Part shown: positions 20,701 to 26,345 of the stretch, piece by piece
Layout: each line of letters opens with the position of its first letter
Position numbering within the stretch: position 1 is the stretch's first letter
NCBI GenBank assembly: GCA_028565635.1
Contig: JAOXYB010050613.1
Coordinates: 1 to 26,345, forward strand
Direction: 5' to 3'
Length of the DNA stretch: 26,345 bases
DNA from: Phoronis ovalis
Taxonomy: Eukaryota; Phoronida; Phoronidae
Notes under the pieces: generated by a model
What the model saw: only the letters and a program-made list of their open reading frames with translations
What the model was told of the DNA's origin: nothing
The model's database searches: none
Translations under genes and position numbers: made by a program

Positions 20701-23700
20701 AAAGAATTCTTGTACAAAAATAAACTGATTTTAATAGATATTGTATGTAGGTGAGGGAAGTTTAGTGTATAACTTTTGTTAACAATTATTAGGACTATTT
20801 ACAGCGGGTATTTAATTTCAGAAACGCTATCAAAGGCAATTGTAGCACTTCACATCTGTTGACTGGTTACAATAAATTATAATGTCAGAATTAAAGCAAA
20901 TGTTGGTTACCTAACAACTATCATCAATGTGCAGTTATACTATCTTAAATGCACCATTTCAAACTAGTTATCAGTTGAATTACGATTTTGTTATAATGTA
21001 TGTGTTTGCTAAATATGGTATCAAACGATTAAGCTGTAGGGCGACAAATAGTTTTACACAACAAATGATTTTCCATGCTATGGGGATAGTTATCTTGTGT
21101 TTTGTATCTATAAACTTTAAAAATTATCTGCAACAAGCTATAACACCTGAAACATATTTAAGTGACGTTGAGCCCTCCTGGAATATTAATTGTGGATCAG
21201 CCTACAGAAGCAACAAAAGAAATGAGCTAGTATAAAAAACAAATGCCCATGTGTGTATCATGCCATTGTGATATGTTTTAACTTTATCTAAATCAATTTT
21301 TTTTTATTGCACAGCTCACCGAAACTTATATCATATAAAAGACGTCGAGTAAGCTTGAATGGAAGAAGTATGCCGGCTGTACCGAGCATGTTTCACCACA
21401 GAGGATCTATAAAACACCAAAATGAAGGTAGCGTATTGTAATTGGGATAATTATGTTGCTGTGCAATATTTTTCTTGAGAAAGGTATTACCAGTTTTAAA
21501 AATAAACACATTATACACAAAAATATATGTTGATGTTTGGTACCATACATGCAGCCTTTATATAAGATTCTGTTTTGGCAACTATGCAGAAAACCCAAGG
21601 TTTCACTGTATTTTAAAGTCCTCCAGCAGGATGTAGGTTACATCCTAGATGGAAAAGGTCAGCTATGAAGAAGCAACTAACCTGACTAGAATTTCACTCC
21701 CTCCTGTCATTACTATTATAATAAGATATATGAATAGTCATGAGGCACTTTGAAAAGATGGGCTAGGCTCAATTACTCAACTGAGGGAGTGATCACCATA
21801 CCCTGATCTCTAAAATATGCTAGTGAACCTGGACGATCCTTTGTTAGTCGAAGATGTGTATTCAAGTTTGAAATTTGATATGAGGCAGTAAATTTGGAGA
21901 GTGACATAATTCTTACTTATGTAGATTAGAAGATGATGAGCAGGTAATTAAACTGCAATAATATTTACAGAGCTTGAAATCTTACAGATAGTGTACAATA
22001 TCACTAAAAGTCCATTATTTTCTTACAGTAAGGACAAGAATTGGACAGAATATCAAGGCCAAAATTCCTGAATCAGAGGATAGCCAGAGTGAGTATCATT
22101 CAGTGCAGTCTTCCATTAAGTCGAGCATCTCATCACAAAATACTCAAATGCCAGCCTTAGCAGGTCAAGGATCCCATAGCAATGATAATTATCAAATGCC
22201 AGCCTTAGCAGGTCAAGGATCCCATAGTAATGATAATCATCAAAGTTTCCCAAAAAGGTCACTGGGAAGCAGTAGTAATAATAGCAGCATCAGAGTGGCA
22301 GATGTGTCACCCAGTGGCAGTAATGATGGCAGTGTTGGTGTGTTTTCCCAGCATTCACCTAGCGGTTCCTCAAGCTACGATTTAAATCTGTGTAGTAATT
22401 ATAACTTGCGAAAAGGTGTACATAGAATTAGTATACACGACAATGAAGCAGAGTATGCTAATTTTGATGCTGGAAATAGTATAGTGGAGAGTCAGTATGT
22501 TCACAGCATTGATGATACAACTTCGCTTGATTCATGGGGAACCGACTTTAATGACAATCCAGAAATTGAAAAGCATAATGTAACTTCACATTTAAGGAAA
22601 TTCTTTAAAAACAGGAAAAGGAAAGATGAGAAGAAAAAGAAGAATGTTTCTAATGCGGGTAAACAAAAAGCTGAAAAGAAAAGAATTTTTTCTCGAACAT
22701 TAAGTGAAGAAGAATATCAAAATTCTGACTATTGTGAAGGAGTTCGAAGGAGCTTGAGTGAGCCTAATTACTCACATGTTGACAAAGGACTTAATCCTCA
22801 AGGTGGCGGCAACATTTCTGATTCCCATATATATGATACAACACTGCCCCCACGGTTTTCAATGTACAACAATCTTAAAAGTACTGTTTCTCTGTCAGAA
22901 ATGGAACAGGAAGAAGCGTTAAGTCCTGAAAGTAGATATAACAGCCATACCTTAGCAAAACAGTTGAACTCTCATAAACTAGAGAGCACAGGGTCATATA
23001 GACATGGAAATTTTACTTATGGTTCTGTTAACTGGTGTCAAAGCATAAGAGATAAGGATGACACATATACGGAACATGTGCACTCAGTTGAACATTATCA
23101 GAATCCATGCAACGTGGTGTATGACTCGGAAAGTAGTAAACATGTTGCCAAAGGACTTAATTCACAAGATGGCAGCAGCATTTTTGATAACCATATTTAT
23201 GATACAACTCTGCCCTCCGCGTGTTCAACCTACAACAACTGTGAGAGTACTCTTTCTTTACTGGAACTGAAACAACAAGAAGCATCAAGTCCTGAAAGTG
23301 TTGTTAACAGTTGTGCTGTGACGGAACAGTTGTGCACTGGCAAAAGTGAGAGCACAAAGTCAAATGGAAGTCAAATTAGTTTAGCTTATCAATCTGACCA
23401 GTGGTGTCAAAGGGCAAGGGAGAGAGATGATACGTATGGGGACCAGGGATGCTCGGCTGATGAATCTCACCAAAACCCATACAACATAGGATGTTACTCT
23501 GAGGGTTACAAACAAGTAGACAAAAGAGTCAATTCACAAGATGGCAACAAGATTTCTGATTCCCATATTTATGATACAACTCTGCCTCTGAAGTTTTCAA
23601 TGAACAAATCCGACAGTAATATCTCTTTGCAAAAACTGAAGCAAGTAGAGCTGTCAAGTTCTGAAAGTGTGGATAATAATCGTTCTTCAACAGAACAGTG

Positions 23701-24487
23701 GTATTCTGATAAATATAGATGCAAAGGGTCAAATATGCATGAGATTAGTGTAATTTATAGTCCTGACGAAGGTTGTCGAAGCTTAAGAGATAGAGATGAT
23801 AAGTATGTGGAACAAGTGCACCCTGTTGATGAATCTCATCACAATCTGTGCAACATGGGATATTACTCTGACAAAGGGCTCAATTCTCAAGGTGGCAGTA
23901 ACATTGCTGATTCACATAAGTATGATGCAGCTGTTCCTCAAGTGTATTCAGTATACAAGTCTGAAAATAATAATTCTCTATCAGAGCTAAAACAAGCACC
24001 TAATTGTCACACTTTAGCAGAACAACTATGCTCTGATGAATATAAGTGCAAAGGGTCATATAGACATGGAAATAGTTTAGCTTATGGTCCTGACAACTTG
24101 TGTCAAAGCCTAACAGATAGATATGGTAATACATATATGGAACAGGTATGCTCAGTTGATGAGCCTGCTCAAGATACATGCGATATGGGATATTACTCTA
24201 AGGGCTATCATGGGAATTCTCACCAGTTTCTGGCTGATGATTATTATGGGGATCAGCAAATGTTTCGCTCTGCTGATGATAGAAGAAGTGCACATATGTC
24301 TGCTAATGATGCGCTGCCATATTCTGAAAGTTTTGAATATACACAGAACTTGCCAAAACATGATTACCCTAAGACAGAGGCAAATGCACACCAGAGTTGT
24401 AGCAGTAACTATGAAATATACCAAAGTCGAACAAGTTTAGAATCAATCTATGAGAACCTGGCAATAAAATTTGAGGAAGACATTTAA
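8157..24487 (+). CDS. TIR / ARM-like / tandem pseudokinase / repeat-tail protein (2065 aa, 16 coding exons)
   Basis: Exons are 8157-8751, 9358-10073, 10564-10750, 11077-11862, 12618-12817, 14272-14410, 14667-14752, 15335-15380, 16169-16299, 17735-17875, 18706-18888, 19220-19335, 19958-20117, 20526-20665, 21315-21427 and 22029-24487. They total 6198 bases including TAA, and every donor and acceptor phase agrees. Domain order is TIR (about 8-142), a helical ARM/HEAT-like region (about 200-590), pseudokinase 1 (about 590-880), a linker, pseudokinase 2 (about 925-1209), and a low-complexity tail with a lysine-rich patch, four long repeats and many Tyr motifs (1210-2065). No signal peptide is visible and it is probably cytosolic. 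Lost catalytic residues in both kinase folds suggest a scaffold or adaptor, perhaps in innate immune signalling given the TIR domain; that role is inference. The ATG was chosen because a 3' splice site lies two bases upstream and the TIR domain starts ten residues later. I do not recognise a named gene. Confidence 0.82.
8752..9357. other. Intron 1 of the TIR gene
   Basis: GT-AG intron of 606 bases with no other gene. A weak inverted repeat (CTGCTAT near 9075, ATAGCAG near 9116) is the only structure seen. Confidence 0.6.
9358..10073 (+). CDS. Exon 2: helical ARM/HEAT-like region, part 1
   Basis: Residues 199 (split) to 437. The segment EDYLLLLKFADCSSKEVKMK (starting at 242) has the HEAT/ARM two-helix look: a leucine-rich helix, a short acidic turn, then a V-x-x-x-A helix. 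The rest is rich in Leu, Ile and short amphipathic helices. A 14-residue hydrophobic run (YSIIVGIICICFAV, 321-334) is short for a membrane helix and is more likely a buried helix. The donor AAA|gtacgt (phase 0) is chosen because the open frame beyond it soon ends and the next exon continues in phase 0. Confidence 0.8.
10564..10750 (+). CDS. Exon 3: helical region, part 2
   Basis: After ttctag this exon encodes residues 438-499 (IIHDKDFDTATKEAMYIALYNLAK, broken here as one long amphipathic helix) and then a second helix ending ILDNHKYKL. It leaves in phase 1 at CTAG|gtatta. Composition and spacing fit further ARM/HEAT-type helices, but no named family is recognisable. Confidence 0.78.
11077..11862 (+). 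CDS. Exon 4: end of helical region and N-lobe/catalytic loop of pseudokinase 1
   Basis: Residues 500-761. The kinase fold starts near 590. G596 and G599 sit where a glycine loop would be. The beta-3 segment ELYLKIV supplies K623, and alpha-C NELEILTQL supplies E643, so the Lys-Glu pair is kept. The catalytic loop reads IVVRNITPTSFLI: H-R-D becomes V723-R724-N725, and the metal-binding Asn becomes S730. D-F-G becomes N743-F744-T745 in KLSNFTIARE. Loss of the catalytic Asp and the magnesium-binding residues makes phosphotransfer very unlikely. ATP could still be held through K623. The donor is GAAG|gtacca, phase 1. Confidence 0.87.
11863..12617. other. Intron 4, with a 36-bp perfect duplication
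   Basis: GT-AG intron. Its only clear feature is the direct duplication at 12009-12080. The minus-strand open stretch at 11961-12287 merely reads through that duplication. Confidence 0.6.
12009..12080. repeat. Perfect 36-bp tandem duplication
   Basis: The unit 12009-12044 (attgctggtggtaaagg...actggacac) is repeated base for base at 12045-12080. Identity of both copies suggests a recent slippage or duplication event inside intron 4. Confidence 0.9.
12618..12817 (+). CDS. Exon 5: activation-segment end and C-lobe of pseudokinase 1
   Basis: Residues 762-828. VLYASPESLLHGIYTTAHDTW (split here) carries S778-P779-E780 in place of APE and D792-x-W794-S795 in place of DxWSxG. CPPF follows, as in subdomain IX-X of active kinases. 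This conserved structural core shows a genuine kinase fold even though the catalytic residues in the previous exon are lost. Acceptor tttgcag, donor CTG|gtaaat, phase 0. Confidence 0.87.
13040..13640 (-). mobile_element. Decayed LINE (non-LTR retrotransposon) reverse-transcriptase fragment
   Basis: On the minus strand, intron 5 translates to recognisable reverse-transcriptase blocks: VVNNGWSTAFFKV near 13574-13536, then after a stop GLMQGYPLSPYLFILCAEIL (about 13525-13466), then VKGIHMNGVEPKIS (about 13435-13394). The QGxPLSPYLF block is the classic LINE palm motif. Stop codons interrupt it, and the catalytic YADD box is no longer intact. The fragment is a truncated, inactive relic, old enough to carry several stops. 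The exact ends are uncertain. Confidence 0.75.
14272..14410 (+). CDS. Exon 6: last helices of pseudokinase 1
   Basis: Residues 829-874 (split 875). VPSDVLKVMLSCLELEYSER (842-861) is the counterpart of the CPxxLYxLMxxCWxxxPxxRP segment of tyrosine-kinase-like folds. C853-L854 replaces Cys-Trp, and the conserved subdomain XI Arg is kept as R861. Acceptor tttgcag, donor TCAG|gtatat, phase 1. Confidence 0.85.
14667..14752 (+). CDS. Exon 7: linker between kinase folds, part 1
   Basis: Residues 875-903, opening GKRRLSGFRVDIDLSKLPSS and closing YIYQPEIEG. GKRRLSGF resembles a basophilic-kinase site. No domain is visible. Boundaries ttgcag and GGA|gtaagt are near-consensus, leaving phase 0. Confidence 0.8.
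14780..14953. mobile_element. Near-perfect 174-bp foldback (MITE-like or hairpin precursor)
   Basis: The left arm 14780-14864 and right arm 14869-14953 are reverse complements over about 80 bases with scattered mismatches. acttacatgcacttagtgga on the left pairs with tccactaagtacatgcaagt on the right, and gtttgtgaatgaa pairs with ttcattcacaaaa. The loop is only a few bases. Both strands are accidentally open here and read similar short peptides. The structure suggests a palindromic miniature element or a long RNA hairpin. No convincing target-site duplication was found. Confidence 0.65.
15335..15380 (+). CDS. Exon 8: 46-base linker micro-exon
   Basis: Fifteen codons (residues 904-918, SLGIPYGLKTEEQAL) plus one base of a Cys codon. 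The acceptor cttccag and donor T|gtaagg are strong. The phases (0 in, 1 out) fit exons 7 and 9, and also the candidate alternative last exon at 15588. Confidence 0.75.
15588..15679 (+). CDS. Candidate alternative last exon (short isoform)
   Basis: After ctctgcgcag, the phase-1 donor of exon 8 would read in frame through YVTYKHSKSHSPDCQNGAM and FADLLNDELF to TGA at 15677-15679. An exact AATAAA follows at 15759-15764. Such a transcript would encode TIR, helical region and pseudokinase 1 only (about 949 residues). Nothing else proves the exon is used. It could be a chance open stretch in a 788-base intron. Confidence 0.3.
16169..16299 (+). CDS. Exon 9: linker and start of pseudokinase 2 N-lobe
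   Basis: Residues 919 (split) to 962, from CSEPPYVNARTEDMRVNGYF to TTGNKQAGQ. The VNGYFPCQLVEVYPC part has the alternating hydrophobic pattern of kinase beta-1/beta-2, but no GxGxxG loop. Acceptor tctacag, donor CAG|gtatga, phase 0. Confidence 0.78.
16300..17734. other. Intron 9, 1.4 kb, with imperfect terminal inverted repeats
   Basis: No gene is visible. An approximately 26-bp imperfect inverted repeat (ggtcctaacccgatttt at 16601 and its counterpart aaaatcgggtttgaacc ending at 17247) brackets about 647 bp and could be the ends of a non-autonomous DNA transposon. On the minus strand 17238-17248 reads GGTTCAAACCC, an exact match to the RNA polymerase III B-box consensus. No tRNA cloverleaf can be drawn around it. 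Confidence 0.4.
17735..17875 (+). CDS. Exon 10: beta-3/alpha-C of pseudokinase 2
   Basis: Residues 963-1009. EFRIMCEE occupies the beta-3 position, but the ATP-binding Lys of VAIK is missing (R965-I966-M967-C968). LDELLQLQHHNLVQMFD fits alpha-C and beta-4, with E983 at the conserved Glu site and the (L/I)xHxN(L/I)V signature intact. Acceptor aaacag, donor TTG|gtaagt, phase 0. Confidence 0.83.
17876..18705. other. Intron 10 with a diverged direct repeat
   Basis: GT-AG intron. Two related blocks, 18118-18250 and 18309-18434, share the order cttcatatt, ggtcaa-gtgcag, ttttgac, att--tccagtatgg and ctggcagccat-tttgtt. A third partial end (gccatgtttgttctcgaga) lies at about 18276. Open stretches here are not conserved. 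I name no repeat family. Confidence 0.6.
18706..18888 (+). CDS. Exon 11: C-lobe start and catalytic loop of pseudokinase 2
   Basis: Residues 1010-1070. YCLDRLAEIACGCSYLHEKG (1034-1053) is the alpha-E helix in the tyrosine-kinase-like form (LxxxxxIAxGxxYLHexg). The catalytic loop reads WILRDIRPEFIQI: His becomes L1056, Arg and Asp are kept (R1057, D1058), and the metal-binding Asn becomes F1063. So this domain keeps the catalytic Asp that pseudokinase 1 lost. Acceptor ttctag, donor CAT|gtaagt, phase 0. Confidence 0.87.
19220..19335 (+). CDS. Exon 12: DFG-equivalent and activation segment of pseudokinase 2
   Basis: Residues 1071-1108 (split 1109). MVKLKLCCYDRSS aligns with the beta-7/beta-8/DFG strand. 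D-F-G is replaced by L1084-C1085-C1086, abolishing the magnesium-binding Asp. The acceptor is ttacag. The donor AGAAG|gtgcgc is weaker than the others, but it is the one that gives phase 2, which the next exon requires. Confidence 0.75.
19958..20117 (+). CDS. Exon 13: APE and DxWSFG-equivalent of pseudokinase 2
   Basis: Residues 1109-1162. IPLESLQDGIFSQGSDVFTF (1110-1129) matches the tyrosine-kinase segment M(A/S)PESLxxxxFSxxSDVWSFG, with P1111-L1112-E1113 for A-P-E and D1125-V-F-T-F-G1130 for DVWSFG. ILVYEV follows. Acceptor tttgtag, donor GAG|gtataa, phase 0. Confidence 0.87.
20526..20665 (+). CDS. Exon 14: last helices of pseudokinase 2
   Basis: Residues 1163-1208. CLMPDSIYHICKKTWYQERI is the counterpart of CPxxIYxLMxxCWxxxPxxRP, and RINRPSMADI keeps the subdomain XI Arg (R1198) and Pro. 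The donor TTAAA|gttagt is chosen because it gives phase 2, as the next exon needs. Reading through instead would stop at 20721-20723 after about 19 further residues. Confidence 0.82.
21315..21427 (+). CDS. Exon 15: basic start of the C-terminal tail
   Basis: Residues 1209 (split) to 1246. SPKLISYKRRRVSLNGRS is basic, and RRRVSL is a classical basophilic-kinase site. GRSMPAVPSMFHHRGS follows. The phase-2 entry is required because the other two frames contain stops early in the exon. Acceptor gcacag, donor GAAG|gtagcg, phase 1. Confidence 0.75.
22029..24487 (+). CDS. Exon 16: long repetitive tyrosine-rich C-terminal tail with stop
   Basis: A 2459-base last exon (residues 1247-2065) after cttacag, ending EEDI-TAA. 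It is rich in Ser, Asn, Tyr, Asp, Gln and His and has no globular domain. In order it holds a doubled 16-residue block (about 1286-1317), a Lys-rich patch (about 1436-1470), RRSLSEP (1486-1492, an exact RSxSxP 14-3-3 type motif), four long repeats (1498-1970) and a closing SIYENL. Y-x-N motifs include EYANF, EYQNS, MYNNL, HYQNP, TYNNC and IYENL. The exon shows one uninterrupted frame for over 800 codons, which supports its being coding. Confidence 0.9.
22145..22240 (+). repeat. 48-bp direct tandem repeat inside exon 16
   Basis: 22145-22192 and 22193-22240 differ at two bases (agc/agt and tat/cat). Each encodes QMPALAGQGSHSNDN plus Tyr or His. The high identity marks a recent in-frame duplication. 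Confidence 0.95.
22781..24199 (+). repeat. Four tandem repeats of about 110-124 codons
   Basis: Units start at 22781, 23147, 23519 and 23870 and end at 24199 (122, 124, 117 and 110 codons). Each begins (D/A)K(G/R)(L/V)N(S/P)Q(G/D)G, then (I)xDxH(I/K)YD(T/A)(T/A)(L/V)P, an SL-E-(L/M)KQ segment, an EQ(L/W) segment, a WCQ-like segment with R(D/E)(R/K)DD-Y, and a final C(N/D)(M/I/V)xYYS-like block. Divergence between units shows that this duplication is older than the 48-bp one upstream. Conserved Tyr codons recur at equivalent places. Confidence 0.92.
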
Positions 24488-24922
24488 ATTAAATTGCTAA
24501 TGGCAAACTAGACTGCAGTTATTAAAATATTTTAAAGTTATATACTACCGTATATTAATTTTTCCCCTGTAAAATAAGTGGCTCTCTTATTTCCCATTAT
24601 CTATTTCAAAGATATGCTTGAGGAGGTTATATAAGTCCAGGTGTATATGTAATTTTTTGTGTACTGAAAAAGTATCCTATCCTTACAGTTATATTGCCTA
24701 AAGGTGGAACTGTCAAACGACACTAAAAAACATCTGTGTGCTGTGATATTATTATTTGATGGAGAATTTTTATATACAAATTTGTATTTATTGGCAGAAT
24801 TTATTGATCACAGGATAATGGGCGAGTACAAAAGATTCCATTCAAAATGAAAAGTGAAGGCTATTCTTAATACTACCTTAAATTGCCAATTTTGCAATTT
24901 TGTCAAAATTCCCAAACTGAAG

Positions 24923-25016
24923 TGTCAGAGGTCAGAAAAAACCCTCACATGTTAATATAGTCTCAAATAAATGTCATAGGTCAGAAAAAAACTTACCTGT
25001 TAGTATAGTCTCAAAT
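24923..25016. repeat. Imperfect approx. 48-bp tandem repeat in the 3' flank
   Basis: Two copies share the order gtca-aggtcagaaaaaa, a short pyrimidine-rich block, tgtta-tatagtctcaaat. The first contains the AATAAA polyadenylation candidate at its junction with the second. Confidence 0.75.
24966..24971 (+). promoter_or_regulatory. Candidate polyadenylation signal of the TIR gene
   Basis: The first exact AATAAA after the stop codon, about 480 bases downstream. A second exact AATAAA lies at 25798-25803, and an ATTAAA variant at 24521-24526. Which one is used cannot be decided without transcripts. Confidence 0.4.
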
Positions 25017-25959
25017 TTCACTCTCACGCATGGATTAATTCTTTTTCACTGGTTTTTATTATAGCCTTTGCTTTTTGGAAAAACCTATGTGGGAGGGTAA
25101 AAACCCATAATTTAGTATATAAATATTTTTTGCATTTGAAAACTGACAGGTGATGAGATGATTTCAGTGTTTCCTATGATGTAAGCAAAAATCCTTTGCC
25201 TTTTTCAAGTGCAAAGATGTTGTGGTTTAATTAACATATAGGAATTAAACACAGAAAGAAACCAGTCCTACTGTTGAAAACAGTAAGTAGATATAGGTAC
25301 AATATTTTAACCTATGTACCAACTGCTTTTGATATTTTGATTTTTATTATGTTTAGTATATGATTTATTCTGTGTAAATTGTTTTTTAAAATAATTTTAA
25401 CATAGTTTACTTTTTAATACATAAAAGTAAAAGCACACAATAACTTAGGTCTATTAATTGATTAGTTTTTATAATTTCTTCAAAGTTTCATAAGCAACCT
25501 ACAATTTGTAAAATATTATAACATGTGTACACCGGTTGTGTGTCATTTATTGGACAGAATATTGCTAACAGATTTATCTAGCTGTACAACTAGATTCAGG
25601 TTTAACTATTTTTATTATTTCATAAGACCCAAATTGTGATATAGAATATTTAGGTTAACAATACGATAAGTCACATGCATGTATACATGCACACAGTAAG
25701 GTTAATTTTAGGCCACCTTATTAAGAAAATGTTAGAATTATAGTATTTTATGATATCCCCATTACAAAATGTGTGAAATTACAATAGCCATGCAATCAAT
25801 AAATTTTGGCGACTTGTGCAACATGTTAAATCAAAATTTACAATTAAAAAATAAACTCAAATATAACTTATAGATTTTTCAAATCTTCTAAGTGTTATGG
25901 CATTTTTAGACTTTTAGTTCTTTTTTTAATACACGTTATAAATAGTAAAAGATTTTAAA

Positions 25960-26067
25960 ATGCTGACTCGACGGAAATTTACTGATAAGAAACTCGCCAT
26001 CTTCCAACGAGCAAGAAACATGACTAATGGAGCCATGAAGTTTCATGATTCACAGAAACACTTCTAA
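25960..26067 (+). CDS. Unassigned 35-codon ORF, doubtful
   Basis: ATG to TAA with a mixed, non-AT-driven composition (MLTRRKFTDKKL, then FQRARNMTNGAMKFHD). AATAAA begins three bases after the stop. The less AT-biased codons stand out from the flank, but I recognise no family. It may be a fragment of a transposon or a small gene, or it may be chance. Confidence 0.15.
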   Translation: MLTRRKFTDKKLAIFQRARNMTNGAMKFHDSQKHF

Positions 26068-26345
26068 ACAATAAATTATAAAGGCACCCAGCTTTGTTAT
26101 CAAAATAAATTCAGCACAAGGGATATTCCAGAAAAGAGATATGGTAGAAGGAGAACTATTGTAAACAGCAACTATACTCAATGTAAAAAATAAATAAATT
26201 TATGCACCTGTGCATACAGGGTTTATGTTCATGTTATTTATAGAACGGGGTCTTGAGACTGCTTACAATAGGTATTATTTTTTTTGAAATTGAAGAACTT
26301 GTCAAACTGTTGAGCCTTAATACATTTTGAAGTAATATAGATTTT

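Larger units (their letters stand above)
24488..26345. other. 3' UTR and downstream flank
   Basis: AT-rich sequence after the stop codon with no convincing gene. An imperfect tandem repeat of about 48 bp lies at 24923-25016. Exact AATAAA signals occur at 24966-24971, 25798-25803 and 26070-26075. A 35-codon ATG-started ORF at 25960-26067 is noted separately as uncertain. Confidence 0.55.

Noticed and set aside
20666-20723. Read-through of exon 14 giving about 19 extra residues and a stop, with AATAAA overlapping the stop
   Set aside because: The phase-2 donor at 20666 joins cleanly to a basic exon and then to an 800-codon open exon, so the read-through is at most an alternative end. The AATAAA overlap in AT-rich DNA is weak evidence.
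23058-24440. Other-frame open stretches inside exon 16 on both strands
   Set aside because: They recur with the four-fold repeat and are shadows of the long main frame.

Overview
This window is animal nuclear DNA. It is AT-rich, its genes are split by GT-AG introns of about 0.3-2 kb, and it holds degenerate transposon debris. It shows no bacterial operon, ribosome-binding-site or CRISPR organisation. The gene content (an aminopeptidase O orthologue beside a TIR-domain protein) points to an invertebrate metazoan. A lophotrochozoan such as a bivalve mollusc is my guess from general sequence character, not something I can prove.

Two protein-coding genes lie in tandem on the + strand. Positions 611-5248 carry the last six coding exons of an M1-family metallopeptidase that I recognise as aminopeptidase O (AOPEP). 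The zinc-binding exons lie upstream of the window. One of its introns uses a GC rather than a GT donor. After about 2.9 kb of 3' UTR, intergenic and promoter sequence, positions 8157-24487 carry a complete second gene. I assembled it by hand from 16 coding exons. All 15 exon junctions agree in phase and give one 2065-residue protein.

That protein is the main discovery here. It has an N-terminal MyD88/TLR-like TIR domain (about residues 8-142) and an alpha-helical, ARM/HEAT-like region (about 200-590). Two consecutive protein-kinase folds follow (about 590-880 and 925-1209), and both have lost catalytic motifs. The protein ends in an approximately 850-residue low-complexity tail encoded almost entirely by one 2.46-kb exon. 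The tail holds a lysine-rich patch, an exact RSxSxP motif, four tandem repeats of about 110-124 residues that each carry an H-x-YD motif, and at least six Y-x-N motifs including one at the extreme C-terminus. The layout suggests a scaffold or adaptor that couples TIR interactions to phosphotyrosine/SH2 or 14-3-3 partners. I know of no named family with this architecture. A possible alternative last exon at 15588-15679 would give a short isoform ending after the first pseudokinase.

Introns and flanks hold several non-coding curiosities. An approximately 106-bp insert is bounded by 16-bp near-identical direct repeats and contains a hammerhead-ribozyme-like fold (737-842). There is a decayed minus-strand LINE reverse transcriptase (about 13040-13640) and a 174-bp near-perfect foldback (14780-14953). 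A second, looser foldback just upstream of the TIR gene contains a CACGTG E-box. Several short tandem duplications are also present. The 3' flank (24488-26345) shows polyadenylation signals and no convincing further gene.
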